A stretch of 8,378 nucleotides of DNA from an uncultured Marinilabiliaceae bacterium (GCA_905235955.1 CAJONN010000075.1:1-8378); one strand, 5' to 3'; shown: positions 1 to 8,068, numbered from the stretch's first letter. Notes: generated from the letters alone by a model not told the origin. Program-made: numbers and translations.

Positions 1-592
1 CCTCTGTTACTTGCTGAGTATTGTCATTTATTTTTGTTACGCCTCCACTTACTATAAACTTCATCATGTCAGCCGAAGTGCTATCAAGTTTGCGTACTTT
101 ACTCTCTGGCACTATCACAAGGTCGCCCAACAGGCCGTATGAACTAGGCATATATACTGCCATCATGCCTTCTACGCCAAGTTGCTCAGTTGTTTCTTGC
201 GTGATAAATCCTAAGCGATGCATTATGCCTTCGTTGTCCATACTCACCAATACGGGTGTACCAAATTTGCGTTTTTTGCCTACAAATGCTGACATGAGGT
301 CTTTTACTGATGTGTAGATAATGCCAACAAGAGGTGTTGAGTTGATAGTGCGCTGCATAAACTGCACAAGAGGTGTCTTTATCATAACTGGCAAAAGCCA
401 ACCTATAATGGTAATGATGATGATGATGAGCAACAAGCCTATCCACATACCATTTGTGCTACCTGCAAAAAACGATATGCCACTCAGTAGCCTATTGACA
501 TAACGCATCAGAGCTATAATGACATAGATGGTTACAACTATCGGAAGGATATAGAGCAATCCTTGCAAAAAATAACCTATTAGCTTTTTCAT
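1..592 (-). CDS. DUF502 family membrane protein (3' end cut by window edge)
   Basis: 197 residues are visible from an ATG at 592, with no stop before the edge. The C-terminus is probably nearly complete, because family members are about 200 residues long. Two hydrophobic helices are seen at about residues 8-30 and 48-67, the second with a run of isoleucines. A soluble part follows. Motifs typical of DUF502 are TPLVGIIYTSVKDL (86-99), AVYMPSS followed by GDLVIVP (145-162) and MKFIVSGG (177-184). The family is widespread in bacteria, with no established biochemical role that I know of. The ATG lies 26 bp after the rodA stop on the same strand, so the gene is probably the last of the cell-elongation operon. 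A function at the inner membrane linked to the envelope is inference from that position. The family call is confident; the function is unknown. Confidence 0.85.
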   Translation of the reverse strand, partial: MKKLIGYFLQGLLYILPIVVTIYVIIALMRYVNRLLSGISFFAGSTNGMWIGLLLIIIIITIIGWLLPVMIKTPLVQFMQRTINSTPLVGIIYTSVKDLMSAFVGKKRKFGTPVLVSMDNEGIMHRLGFITQETTEQLGVEGMMAVYMPSSYGLLGDLVIVPESKVRKLDSTSADMMKFIVSGGVTKINDNTQQVTE

Positions 593-618
593 AGTGGAAA
601 TATATGTGTGTAGATTGA

Positions 619-2055
619 TTAACGAATAAGTTCATTGCGATCGGTGTCGAGCTTGAGGAATATGAATAGCAACATTGAAAAGCCCCAAAGCGACGAACCT
701 CCATAGCTAAAAAATGGCAACGGTATGCCTATTACTGGCATCAGACCTATGGTCATACAAATGTTGACGGCAAAATGGAAAAAGAATATACACGCCACAC
801 AATAGCCATATACCCTACTAAACACTGAGTGTTGCTTTTCTGCCAAACTGATTATGCGAATAAAAAATATAAGGTACACTATTACCAATGCCGATGTACC
901 TATAAAGCCCCACTCCTCGCCTACTGTACAGAAAATGAAGTCGGTTGACTGCTTCGGAACAAAGTTGAGCTTTGTTTGCGTTCCTTGCAAAAAGCCCTTA
1001 CCCGTCAGTCCGCCCGAACCTATGGCTATGAGGCTCTGATTGACGTTGTAGCCTGCACCCAAAGGGTCGTCTTCTATTCCAAACAATATATTGATGCGCG
1101 TGCGCTGATGCTCTATTAGAATGTTGTCAAATATATAGCCTGTGGCAAACGATACTACAAGCCCTGTCCACAAATACATTAGCACTATGGCTATCTTGCT
1201 CACTCGCTGTATAAGGCTTCGAACTATGGCATACACTGACATGAGGGCTGCCGCACCAAGCGGAATATATTCTGGCAAGAATTTCGGATTGCTAACAAAA
1301 TAATAATATGCTCCAAGTGCTCCGGCCGACAATATGCATATTGCCACAGCTATTATAGCATCTATTTTATCTCCACCTTTATTAAATATAACAAAGGTAG
1401 CTATTATGCCTACCGCAAGCATTATGCTCATCACTATGGCGCTATCAGATAAGAGCGAGGCTATACCGCCCACTATGCAGAGCACCCCTAATAGCAAAAT
1501 GTGCACTGTCATGCCTTCACGATACATGGGCAACAGAAATACAAAAAAGATAAGAGCACTACCTGTGTCGTTTTGCAAAAGCACAAGTGATATTGGTATT
1601 AGTAGTATGCCAAATATTTTCAGATAATTATCAAATGTAAACTGAAAGTTGTATCGGCTCATCATACGCGCTATAACCAACGAGGTACCTATCTTAGTAA
1701 ACTCTACTGGCTGAAAACTTATAGGTCCTAATGAAAACCACGATTTTGCTCCGTTCACCTCTCTACCAATGCCCAGCACTACAATTAGCAACAATATTGA
1801 TATACCAAAAAACAGAAAGGCTATCTCTACAAACATCTTACTGTCGATGAGCATAATAACACCTACTGACACAAGTGATACGCCTATCCATATCAGTTGC
1901 TTGAAATATTCAGCATCTACAGAAAAAAATATCTTCTGCTCAGGGTCAAAGTTGGCTGCATATATGTTGAGCCAGCCAAAGCCTACCAACAACATATATA
2001 GCACTACCATCAGCCAATCAATGCTCTTCTGATACGGATTGTTGTAGTTACTCAT
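619..2055 (-). CDS. rodA: RodA, SEDS peptidoglycan glycosyltransferase of the elongasome
   Basis: RodA polymerises lipid II into glycan strands in the inner membrane, paired with PBP2. The 478-residue protein is strongly hydrophobic. SEDS hallmarks, in order, are GREVNGAKSW (97-106), FQPVEFTK (114-121), QNDTGSAL (161-168), HQRTRI (316-321), DDPLGAGYNVNQS then AIGSGG (329-349), GTQTKLNFVPKQSTDFIF (358-375) and GIPLPFFSYGGSS (443-455). The Asp of TDF (372) aligns, by memory, with the essential extracellular-loop aspartate of RodA/FtsW. The AIGSGG/GKGF form fits RodA better than FtsW. The protein is about 100 residues longer than E. coli RodA. The excess lies between residues 161 and 316 and looks like added transmembrane helices. 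The ATG at 2055 is 20 bp past the PBP2 stop, which supports co-transcription and the RodA-PBP2 pairing. Confidence 0.96.
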   Translation of the reverse strand: MSNYNNPYQKSIDWLMVVLYMLLVGFGWLNIYAANFDPEQKIFFSVDAEYFKQLIWIGVSLVSVGVIMLIDSKMFVEIAFLFFGISILLLIVVLGIGREVNGAKSWFSLGPISFQPVEFTKIGTSLVIARMMSRYNFQFTFDNYLKIFGILLIPISLVLLQNDTGSALIFFVFLLPMYREGMTVHILLLGVLCIVGGIASLLSDSAIVMSIMLAVGIIATFVIFNKGGDKIDAIIAVAICILSAGALGAYYYFVSNPKFLPEYIPLGAAALMSVYAIVRSLIQRVSKIAIVLMYLWTGLVVSFATGYIFDNILIEHQRTRINILFGIEDDPLGAGYNVNQSLIAIGSGGLTGKGFLQGTQTKLNFVPKQSTDFIFCTVGEEWGFIGTSALVIVYLIFFIRIISLAEKQHSVFSRVYGYCVACIFFFHFAVNICMTIGLMPVIGIPLPFFSYGGSSLWGFSMLLFIFLKLDTDRNELIR

Positions 2056-2075
2056 CTCTTTGCTTATTCTCTAAT

Positions 2076-3908
2076 TTACTTATTCACCAATACTGCATTG
2101 AGCATCCTATCTTCTACCCATTTGCGCTCTGGGCGTATGCTACCCGTAAGATATTTCTCTATCATAAGGCTGCCTATTGGCACTGCCCATGTAGCACCAA
2201 AACCAGCATTCTCTACATACACTGATATGGCTATCTCTGGCTTCTCGCGTGGTGCAAACGACATAAATATTGAGTGGTCTTTGCCATGCGGATTTTGTGC
2301 CGTACCTGTTTTGCCACACACCTTGATACCGGGTATCTGCGCACCATGAGCTGTACCACCACTTGCACCCCACACGGCCGCCTCCATACCATCTTGTACT
2401 ATATTAAAATAGGTAGTATCTATGCCTGTGTAATGTTTGGTCCTATACAACGAGTCTATCTCCATATCTTCTATCTGATGCACTACGTGTGGCGTATAAA
2501 ACCATCCTTTATTGGCTATTGTAGCTGCTACATTGCATAGCTGTATGGGGGTCAAGAGTAGCTCACCTTGACCTATCGAGAGCGATATCACACCCAATGA
2601 GTTCCAATTTTTGCCTTTGGCTTTGTCAAAATATGCCGTATTGGGCACAAAACCTCTATTTTCGTTGGCTATGTCGATGCCAAGGCGATAACCCAAACCA
2701 AATTTTATCAAATGATTTTTCCATACATCAAGAGCATTATGAGCACCACCAAACTTAGGCGCATCGAGCAATGTACGAAATTCGTAGCAATAGTAGCCAT
2801 TGCACGAATGCTGTATCGACTGACGCAAGTCGAGAGGCGAAGCATGACCATGACACCCCAAATGAAAGCTGCCTATCTGATAACCATGATTGCACGGAAA
2901 TTTAGAATGTTCAGTTACCACTCCCTCTTGCAAACCTATAAGCGCATTGAGTGTTTTGAAGGTCGAGCCGGGCGGATACCATGCTTGTATGGCTCTATTG
3001 AATAGTGGCTTGAGCGGGTCAGTGCTGAGTATCGGAAAGTTTACCGAACGATCTCTACCAACCAGTAGCGACGGATCGTAGCTAGGCGCTGACACCATGC
3101 ATAATATCTCGCCTGTTTCTGGGCGAATAGCCACTATGCTACCCGTCTTACCTTTCATAAGACGCTCGCCATACTCTTGCAACTCTATATCAAGCGAGAG
3201 CGTAAGGTTTTTGCCACTCACTGCCGTTGTATCAAACTCACCATCTCTAAACTCACCCTTCTGGCGTCCGTGCACATCTACCATCAGATAACTTACGCCC
3301 TTCTGACCGCGCAAATACTCCTCAAAACTACTCTCTATGCCACTTATGCCAATATAGTCGCCTTGTGTGTAATACGGATTTTTCTTTATGATATTTTCAT
3401 TCACTTCACCCACATATCCAAGCACATTGGCAGCATTAGGATACTCATATTTGCGCAGTGTACGCCTCTGAGCATAAAAACCGGGAAAGCGAAACATCTT
3501 TTCTTGAAACGAAGCAAAACGTTCGCCCGACACTTGCTTTACAAATACTGAAGGTTTATAGGTCGATGCACGTCTTCGGCGTATATTCTGACGCAACTCT
3601 TGAAAAAGATTGCGCAAATCTGCTATTTCAATGCCAACTGTATGGCAAAAGTCTATACTGTCAAACTCTTGCACCTCTCGGGGCACTATCATTATGTCAT
3701 ACACTGCTTGGTTCGACACCAATAGCTTGCCATTGCGGTCATACACCAAACCTCGCGATGGATATTGCACCACCTTTCGGCGCGAATTACTCTCAGCTGT
3801 AAGCTTATACGAACTATCAAATATCTGCACCTGAAACAGACGCACTAAGATGGCTCCTGCAACAAATAGCATAAGAGCTATCACTACTATTTTGCGTATA
3901 CTATACAT
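2076..3908 (-). CDS. mrdA: Penicillin-binding protein 2, elongation transpeptidase
   Basis: This class B penicillin-binding protein cross-links new glycan strands in the periplasm during lateral wall growth and works with RodA. The 610 residues begin with a short cytoplasmic tail and one signal-anchor helix (about 6-26). A dimerisation/pedestal domain follows, including SRGLVYDRNGKLLVSN (51-66) and the GISGIESSFEEYL segment (187-199). The transpeptidase domain carries all three active-site motifs: STFK with nucleophile Ser315, SCN at 368-370, and KTGT at 533-536 followed by AQNPHGKDHS. A Cys/His-rich stretch (339-355) lies between the first two motifs. Length and motifs match a complete, active PBP2; the STFK and KTGTAQNPHG contexts separate it from division PBP3. 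Its neighbours mreD (41 bp upstream) and rodA (20 bp downstream) confirm the elongasome role. The ATG at 3908 was chosen because it directly precedes the anchor helix. Confidence 0.96.
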   Translation of the reverse strand: MYSIRKIVVIALMLFVAGAILVRLFQVQIFDSSYKLTAESNSRRKVVQYPSRGLVYDRNGKLLVSNQAVYDIMIVPREVQEFDSIDFCHTVGIEIADLRNLFQELRQNIRRRRASTYKPSVFVKQVSGERFASFQEKMFRFPGFYAQRRTLRKYEYPNAANVLGYVGEVNENIIKKNPYYTQGDYIGISGIESSFEEYLRGQKGVSYLMVDVHGRQKGEFRDGEFDTTAVSGKNLTLSLDIELQEYGERLMKGKTGSIVAIRPETGEILCMVSAPSYDPSLLVGRDRSVNFPILSTDPLKPLFNRAIQAWYPPGSTFKTLNALIGLQEGVVTEHSKFPCNHGYQIGSFHLGCHGHASPLDLRQSIQHSCNGYYCYEFRTLLDAPKFGGAHNALDVWKNHLIKFGLGYRLGIDIANENRGFVPNTAYFDKAKGKNWNSLGVISLSIGQGELLLTPIQLCNVAATIANKGWFYTPHVVHQIEDMEIDSLYRTKHYTGIDTTYFNIVQDGMEAAVWGASGGTAHGAQIPGIKVCGKTGTAQNPHGKDHSIFMSFAPREKPEIAISVYVENAGFGATWAVPIGSLMIEKYLTGSIRPERKWVEDRMLNAVLVNK

Positions 3909-3949
3909 AGCCGATGCAATGATAATTCATTATTACACTTCTGAGCCTC

Positions 3950-4480
3950 TCAGTAATTCTCTGTCCATTTGTCTGACGGAACAAAAAATTGTGCCACAAC
4001 TACAAAACCCAATGTCGTTATTATGCTAAGCACTATTCTTAGCAATGTTGGCCAAAAGAAAAGTGTGTCATATTGTTCTACAAAGAATAACGCTATATGA
4101 TGCATGCATATCATTATGAGCGCATATTTCACATACCACACTATACCATATAACCCTACTGAAGGTATCATACCTACTTTATATTCATCTCTGAATGCCA
4201 ATAGCTTGAGCACATACTGCCTCATATAACCTATCAGCACACATGCGCCAGCATGCATACCCGGCGTGTCGCAAAACAAATCAATGCAAAGCCCTGCTAC
4301 CATGCTTACTAACATTAGCAACGGCACCGATGTTCCAAACGGCATTGAGAGTATTATGAGTACATATATATACGGATTGATAAAACCCGATATTTGCAAG
4401 TTGTTGAACAACAACAACTGCAACAATATGCACACCATAAATATGACTATTTCTTTTATTATGTTTGATGAGTTAGGCAC
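3950..4480 (-). CDS. mreD: MreD, rod shape-determining membrane protein
   Basis: MreD is a small polytopic inner-membrane protein that acts with MreC to link MreB to the PBP2-RodA synthase. The 176 residues are almost entirely hydrophobic, with about five membrane segments (near 8-28, 33-48, 51-70, 105-127 and 142-167). The family segment GLCIDLFCDTPGMHAG (63-78), followed by GYMRQYV, is present. MreD is poorly conserved, so the call rests on length, topology and its place between mreC and PBP2. The start codon is GTG at 4480: an in-frame TAA lies three codons upstream, and the next ATG (residue 15) falls inside the first membrane helix. It begins 16 bp after the mreC stop and ends in TGA 41 bp before the PBP2 start, which suggests translation from one transcript. 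Confidence 0.92.
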   Translation of the reverse strand: MPNSSNIIKEIVIFMVCILLQLLLFNNLQISGFINPYIYVLIILSMPFGTSVPLLMLVSMVAGLCIDLFCDTPGMHAGACVLIGYMRQYVLKLLAFRDEYKVGMIPSVGLYGIVWYVKYALIMICMHHIALFFVEQYDTLFFWPTLLRIVLSIITTLGFVVVAQFFVPSDKWTENY

Positions 4481-4496
4481 GATATGTTATATTTTT

Positions 4497-5342
4497 TTAT
4501 TTAGTATCTGAGTTTCCCAATTCTTCCAAAGTTCGCTGCTCTTGCATCTCTCTATTTTCAACCACTTCAACATCGTATACTGAACTAAAATCAACGGCAA
4601 GAGATATTGTCAACTTGTAGAAACCACCATTTTTATCCATATCAACCTCTCTTACTGTGCCCACCATCAGCCCCTCAGGAAAGAAGCTCGACGAGCCACT
4701 GGTCAGTATACTATCGCCCTCTGCTACTTGCGCATGCTCTGGCACATCTACCATTGTGCCGTAGCGTGGCGAAATACTGTTCCACACCAACTGTCCGCGA
4801 TAGTTTGTACCTTTCAGCTTCACTGATAGTCGCATACTAGTGTTCACCAATGGCAACACCGTAGCATAGTGAGCCGACACTGCACTAACCAAGCCTACAA
4901 CGCCACTGCCATTAAGCACAAACATATCACGCTTTATGCCATTATCTTCGCCTTTGTCTATCGTCAGATAGTTTCTACTCTTATTAGTAGTAGAGTTTAT
5001 TACATGAGCCGAAGTTGATAAATATTGCGCCTCTACACCTTGCAATGTTGCCAACTTTGTAGAGTCAGTAAGCAACGCTACTTGCTTTTGTAGCAGAGCT
5101 ACCTGATTGCGCAACGCTACATTTTCAGCAGCAAGTTGTTCGTTGGCACTGCCCAAATGAAAATATCCACCAACAGCATCCTGAGCCGAATATAATGCTC
5201 CGCACACTGCATTCGACGAACTTAGAAAGGCTGTCTTCTGATAGTCGTTGTAGTTGAACACCAACGCCATACAAATACCTTCGAGCAACAAAAAAAACAA
5301 AAAGGTGGCGTGGCGAGCAAGAAAATAAAAGAAGTTACGCAT
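4497..5342 (-). CDS. mreC: MreC, rod shape-determining protein
   Basis: MreC is a bitopic inner-membrane protein whose periplasmic part binds PBP2 and switches on the elongasome. The 281 residues show a short N-terminus, a hydrophobic anchor (about 9-30), and a Leu/Ala/Gln-rich coiled coil (about 65-93, with AAENVALRNQVALLQKQVAL at 71-90). The two-part beta domain follows from about 108 to 262. Family landmarks are NYLTIDKGEDNGI (124-136), GVVGLVSAVSAHYATVLPL (147-165) and GDSILTSGSSSFFPEGLMVG (209-228). Length is normal for MreC, with only a short acidic tail (263-281). The ATG at 5342 precedes the anchor and is the only sensible start. Unlike the tight junctions downstream, the gap to mreB is 103 bp and holds a long hairpin, so this may be the point where mreB expression is separated from that of the rest. 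Confidence 0.95.
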   Translation of the reverse strand: MRNFFYFLARHATFLFFLLLEGICMALVFNYNDYQKTAFLSSSNAVCGALYSAQDAVGGYFHLGSANEQLAAENVALRNQVALLQKQVALLTDSTKLATLQGVEAQYLSTSAHVINSTTNKSRNYLTIDKGEDNGIKRDMFVLNGSGVVGLVSAVSAHYATVLPLVNTSMRLSVKLKGTNYRGQLVWNSISPRYGTMVDVPEHAQVAEGDSILTSGSSSFFPEGLMVGTVREVDMDKNGGFYKLTISLAVDFSSVYDVEVVENREMQEQRTLEELGNSDTK

Positions 5343-5374
5343 CGAAATACTTCAGTGTGGAGAGGTTAAAATAT

Positions 5375-5419
5375 GTAGAGACGTTTTTGGTCTTTTTTAT
5401 GAGATAAAAACGCCTCTAC
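5375..5419 (-). other. Long stem-loop in the mreB-mreC gap
   Basis: Two 14-base arms, GTAGAGACGTTTTT (5375-5388) and AAAAACGCCTCTAC (5406-5419), face each other across 17 bases. Read as mRNA from the minus strand, 13 pairs are Watson-Crick and the fourteenth is G-U, giving an unbroken stem; the plus strand would have an A-C mismatch there. A further UCU/AGA pairing can close the loop. The stem begins 26 bp after the mreB stop and ends 32 bp before the mreC start. No clean U-tract follows it (the next bases read ATATTTTAACC), so a classical terminator is unlikely. An mRNA stability or processing element, a partial attenuator, or a copy of a dispersed palindromic repeat are the options. Confidence 0.75.
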
Positions 5420-5445
5420 CTTTATATTCTTATTTTTCTTTAATA

Positions 5446-6468
5446 CTATCGAAGCAGATAAGGCAAACCTCTATGACGATTTTTGAGCGCAATACCAGTA
5501 CCAATAGCTACTGAAAGCAACGGATTTTCAGCTATGTGGAATGGTATGTTTATCTTATCTTGCAAACGCTTATCCAAGCCACGCAAAAGTGCACCACCAC
5601 CTGTGAGGTATATGCCATTATTGACTATGTCAGCATAAAGTTCTGGCGGTGTCTGCTCCAAAGCAGAAAGCACCGCAGTCTCTATTTTTGATACCGACTT
5701 CTCAAGGCTATGCGATATCTCTTGATACGACACTGGAACCTCAATAGGCAATGCTGTCATCTGGTTCGGACCCTGCACTACAAAGTCGTCAGGCGCATTC
5801 TCAAGTTCAGGCAATGCCGAGCCTACACGTATCTTTATCTCTTCGGCTGTGCGTTCTCCTACCTTTATATTGTGCTGTCTGCGCATATACTCCATTATGT
5901 CAGCCGTAAGGTCATCGCCTGCTATACGGATACTCTTGTTGGTAACAATACCGCCCAAAGAGATAACAGCTATCTCAGTAGTACCACCACCTATATCTAC
6001 TATCATGTTGCCTTGTGGTGCCTCTACATCAATACCAATACCAATAGCTGCTGCCATTGGCTCGTATATCATGTATACCTCACGACCACCAGCATGCTCG
6101 GCCGAGTCGCGCACAGCACGTAGCTCTACTTCAGTAGAACCTGATGGCACGCATATTACCATAGTCAGCGATGGAGTGAAAAATTTTGGTTGTGGCAATA
6201 GTTTTATCATGCCACGTATCATCTTTTCAGCAGCATTAAAGTCGGCTATAACGCCATCGCGCAATGGACGAATGGTATAAATATTATCATGTGTTTTGCC
6301 GTGCATCTGACGAGCTTTTTGCCCTATAGCTATGGTGCGGTCAGTACGGCGATCAAGAGCCACTATCGAGGGCTCGTTCACCATAATCTTGTCATTGTGA
6401 ATTATGATGGTATTCGCTGTACCCAAGTCCATTGCCAACTCTTGGGTCAAGAATGAGAAGAGAGCCAT
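5446..6468 (-). CDS. mreB: MreB, actin-like cell shape protein
   Basis: MreB forms ATP-dependent antiparallel filaments on the inner face of the membrane and guides the elongasome. The 340 residues are full length for the family. Visible nucleotide-binding motifs of the actin/Hsp70 superfamily are phosphate-1 MDLGTANT (13-20), phosphate-2 VDIGGGTTE (157-165) and the adenosine loop LTGGGALLRGLD (288-299). The conserved EPMAAAIG (136-143) and RPLRDGVIADF (67-77) are also present. The hydrophobic N-terminus MALFSFL may help membrane contact, as in other MreBs. The ATG at 6468 gives the standard N-terminus. The gene starts 73 bp after the purH stop. I found no consensus promoter in that gap, so transcription from upstream of purH is likely. 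The stop is TAG at 5446. Confidence 0.98.
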   Translation of the reverse strand: MALFSFLTQELAMDLGTANTIIIHNDKIMVNEPSIVALDRRTDRTIAIGQKARQMHGKTHDNIYTIRPLRDGVIADFNAAEKMIRGMIKLLPQPKFFTPSLTMVICVPSGSTEVELRAVRDSAEHAGGREVYMIYEPMAAAIGIGIDVEAPQGNMIVDIGGGTTEIAVISLGGIVTNKSIRIAGDDLTADIMEYMRRQHNIKVGERTAEEIKIRVGSALPELENAPDDFVVQGPNQMTALPIEVPVSYQEISHSLEKSVSKIETAVLSALEQTPPELYADIVNNGIYLTGGGALLRGLDKRLQDKINIPFHIAENPLLSVAIGTGIALKNRHRGLPYLLR

Positions 6469-6541
6469 TTTATCTTGTTACAATTTTATGTATTACAAAA
6501 GCTTTTTATGAGCCTATCTATCAGCCCAATAGCATTATCCA

Positions 6542-8068
6542 TCAATGTTTGAAGTGGCGCACACCGCTAAATACCAAAGCCATTTTCTGCTTTACACAGA
6601 AGTCTATTGTCTCTTGGTCACGTATCGAACCACCGGGTTCTATCACCGCTACTATGCCTGCCTCACTGGCTATCTGTACACTGTCGCCAAAGGGGAAGAA
6701 GGCATCACTTGCCATCACTGCTCCTTTCAAGTCCAAACCAAAGTGATTGGCTTTTTCTATTGCATGACGCAACGAATTTACACGCGATGTTTGTCCCATA
6801 CCACTACCTATGAGCTGTTTGTTCTTTGCCAAAACTATGGCATTGCTCTTGGTATGCTTCACTATTTTGTTGGCAAAAAGCAAGTCGTCTATCTCAGCTT
6901 GTGTAGCTTCCCTGCCACCTTTATTTACAAGCTGCTCAACTGTTTCAGTAGCTACATCGCGGTCTTGCACCAACACACCATTGAGGCATGTCCTAACCGT
7001 TTTATTGCCTACCTGATTATCTTTTTGCACCAATATAATGCGGTTTTTCTTTGTTTTCAGCACTTCAAGTGCATCGTCTGTATACGACGGAGCTATCACT
7101 ACCTCAAAGAATATCGAGTTCATCTCTTCAGCAGTAGCTTTGTCTATCTCTACATTGGTTATTACAATGCCACCAAATGCTGACTCTGGGTCGCCTGCAA
7201 GGGCATCTTTCCATGCCTGACACACTGTCGACCTACTTGCCAAACCACAAGCATTGTTATGTTTCAAAATAGCTACTGTAGTCTCGCTAAAGTCGTTTAT
7301 TAAGTTTACAGCAGCGTCAATGTCAAGAAGGTTGTTGTATGAAATCTCTTTGCCATGTAGCTGGCTGAATATGCTATTGAAGTCGCCATAGAACTCACCC
7401 TTCTGATGCGGATTTTCACCATAGCGCAAAGGCATCTTCTCATCGCCACAAATGCGCACTGCTGTGTGATCATCGCGGTCAAAGTAGCTGAATATAGCAC
7501 TATCATAGTGGCTCGACACCTTGAAGGCTGCACGTGCAAAGCTAAGACGATCTTCCTCATCGCTATATCCATTCTTTTCGCTCAGCAAGTCAGCGAGTTG
7601 CTGATATTGCGCTTTCGATGGCACAATGATTACATCTTTATAATTCTTAGCTGCGCCTCTGATGAGCGAAATACCACCTATATCTATCTTTTCTATTATA
7701 TCCTGATGAGCCGCACCTGATGCTACAGTAGCTTCAAAAGGATATAGATCAACTATCACGAGGTCTATCTCGTTTATGTTATATTTTTGCATCTGCTCTA
7801 TATCCTGTGCATTGTCTCTACGTGCCAAGATACCACCAAATACTGATGGATGCAATGTTTTTACCCTTCCACCCAATATCGACGGATAGCCAGTAATATC
7901 CTCAACGGCAGTAACTGGTATGCCCAAACTCTCTATAAAAGTTTGTGTACCACCCGTTGAATATAGCTTTACACCAAGTTTGTGAAGATTTTTGACAATT
8001 TCGTCAAGGCCATTATCCTTATAGAATACTGAAATAAGAGCCGATTTGATTTTCTTTGAGTTACTCAT
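6542..8068 (-). CDS. purH: PurH, bifunctional AICAR formyltransferase / IMP cyclohydrolase
   Basis: PurH carries out the last two steps of purine synthesis in the cytoplasm: formylation of AICAR with 10-formyl-tetrahydrofolate, then ring closure to IMP. The 508 residues match the usual length. The N-terminal MGS-like cyclohydrolase domain (about 1-150) shows STGGT (37-41), GGRVKTLHP (66-74) and DIGGISLIRGAAKN (129-142). The formyltransferase domain shows LRYGENPHQ (214-222), the catalytic Lys-His pair in AILKHNNACG (266-275), DPESAFGG (293-300), GMGQTSRVNS (423-432) and ASDAFFPFGDS (453-463). The start is the ATG at 8068, giving MSNSKKIKSALISV. An in-frame TTG at 8119 would add 17 unconserved residues and is rejected. 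A good Bacteroidota promoter lies 73 bp upstream. PurH has no wall function; its place before mreB is a shared-operon arrangement. Confidence 0.98.
   Translation of the reverse strand: MSNSKKIKSALISVFYKDNGLDEIVKNLHKLGVKLYSTGGTQTFIESLGIPVTAVEDITGYPSILGGRVKTLHPSVFGGILARRDNAQDIEQMQKYNINEIDLVIVDLYPFEATVASGAAHQDIIEKIDIGGISLIRGAAKNYKDVIIVPSKAQYQQLADLLSEKNGYSDEEDRLSFARAAFKVSSHYDSAIFSYFDRDDHTAVRICGDEKMPLRYGENPHQKGEFYGDFNSIFSQLHGKEISYNNLLDIDAAVNLINDFSETTVAILKHNNACGLASRSTVCQAWKDALAGDPESAFGGIVITNVEIDKATAEEMNSIFFEVVIAPSYTDDALEVLKTKKNRIILVQKDNQVGNKTVRTCLNGVLVQDRDVATETVEQLVNKGGREATQAEIDDLLFANKIVKHTKSNAIVLAKNKQLIGSGMGQTSRVNSLRHAIEKANHFGLDLKGAVMASDAFFPFGDSVQIASEAGIVAVIEPGGSIRDQETIDFCVKQKMALVFSGVRHFKH

Noticed and set aside
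5375..5445. Rho-independent terminator after mreB
   Set aside because: The stem is long, but the bases after it on the transcribed strand (ATATTTTAACC) are not a U-tract, and mreC must be expressed beyond it.
5710..6280. Overlapping plus-strand open frames opposite mreB
   Set aside because: They are antisense shadows of the highly conserved mreB frame, with no family resemblance.
6469..6541. Separate promoter for mreB in the purH-mreB gap
   Set aside because: The best candidate, TAAAATTG (6488-6481), misses the consensus and has no TTTG at the right distance; AAAAGCTTTT (6497-6506) is only a short palindrome.
6545..7183. A 212-codon open frame on the plus strand opposite purH
   Set aside because: It lies wholly antisense to the well-conserved purH, its translation is rich in Cys, Tyr and His with no recognisable family, and it has no promoter or start context.
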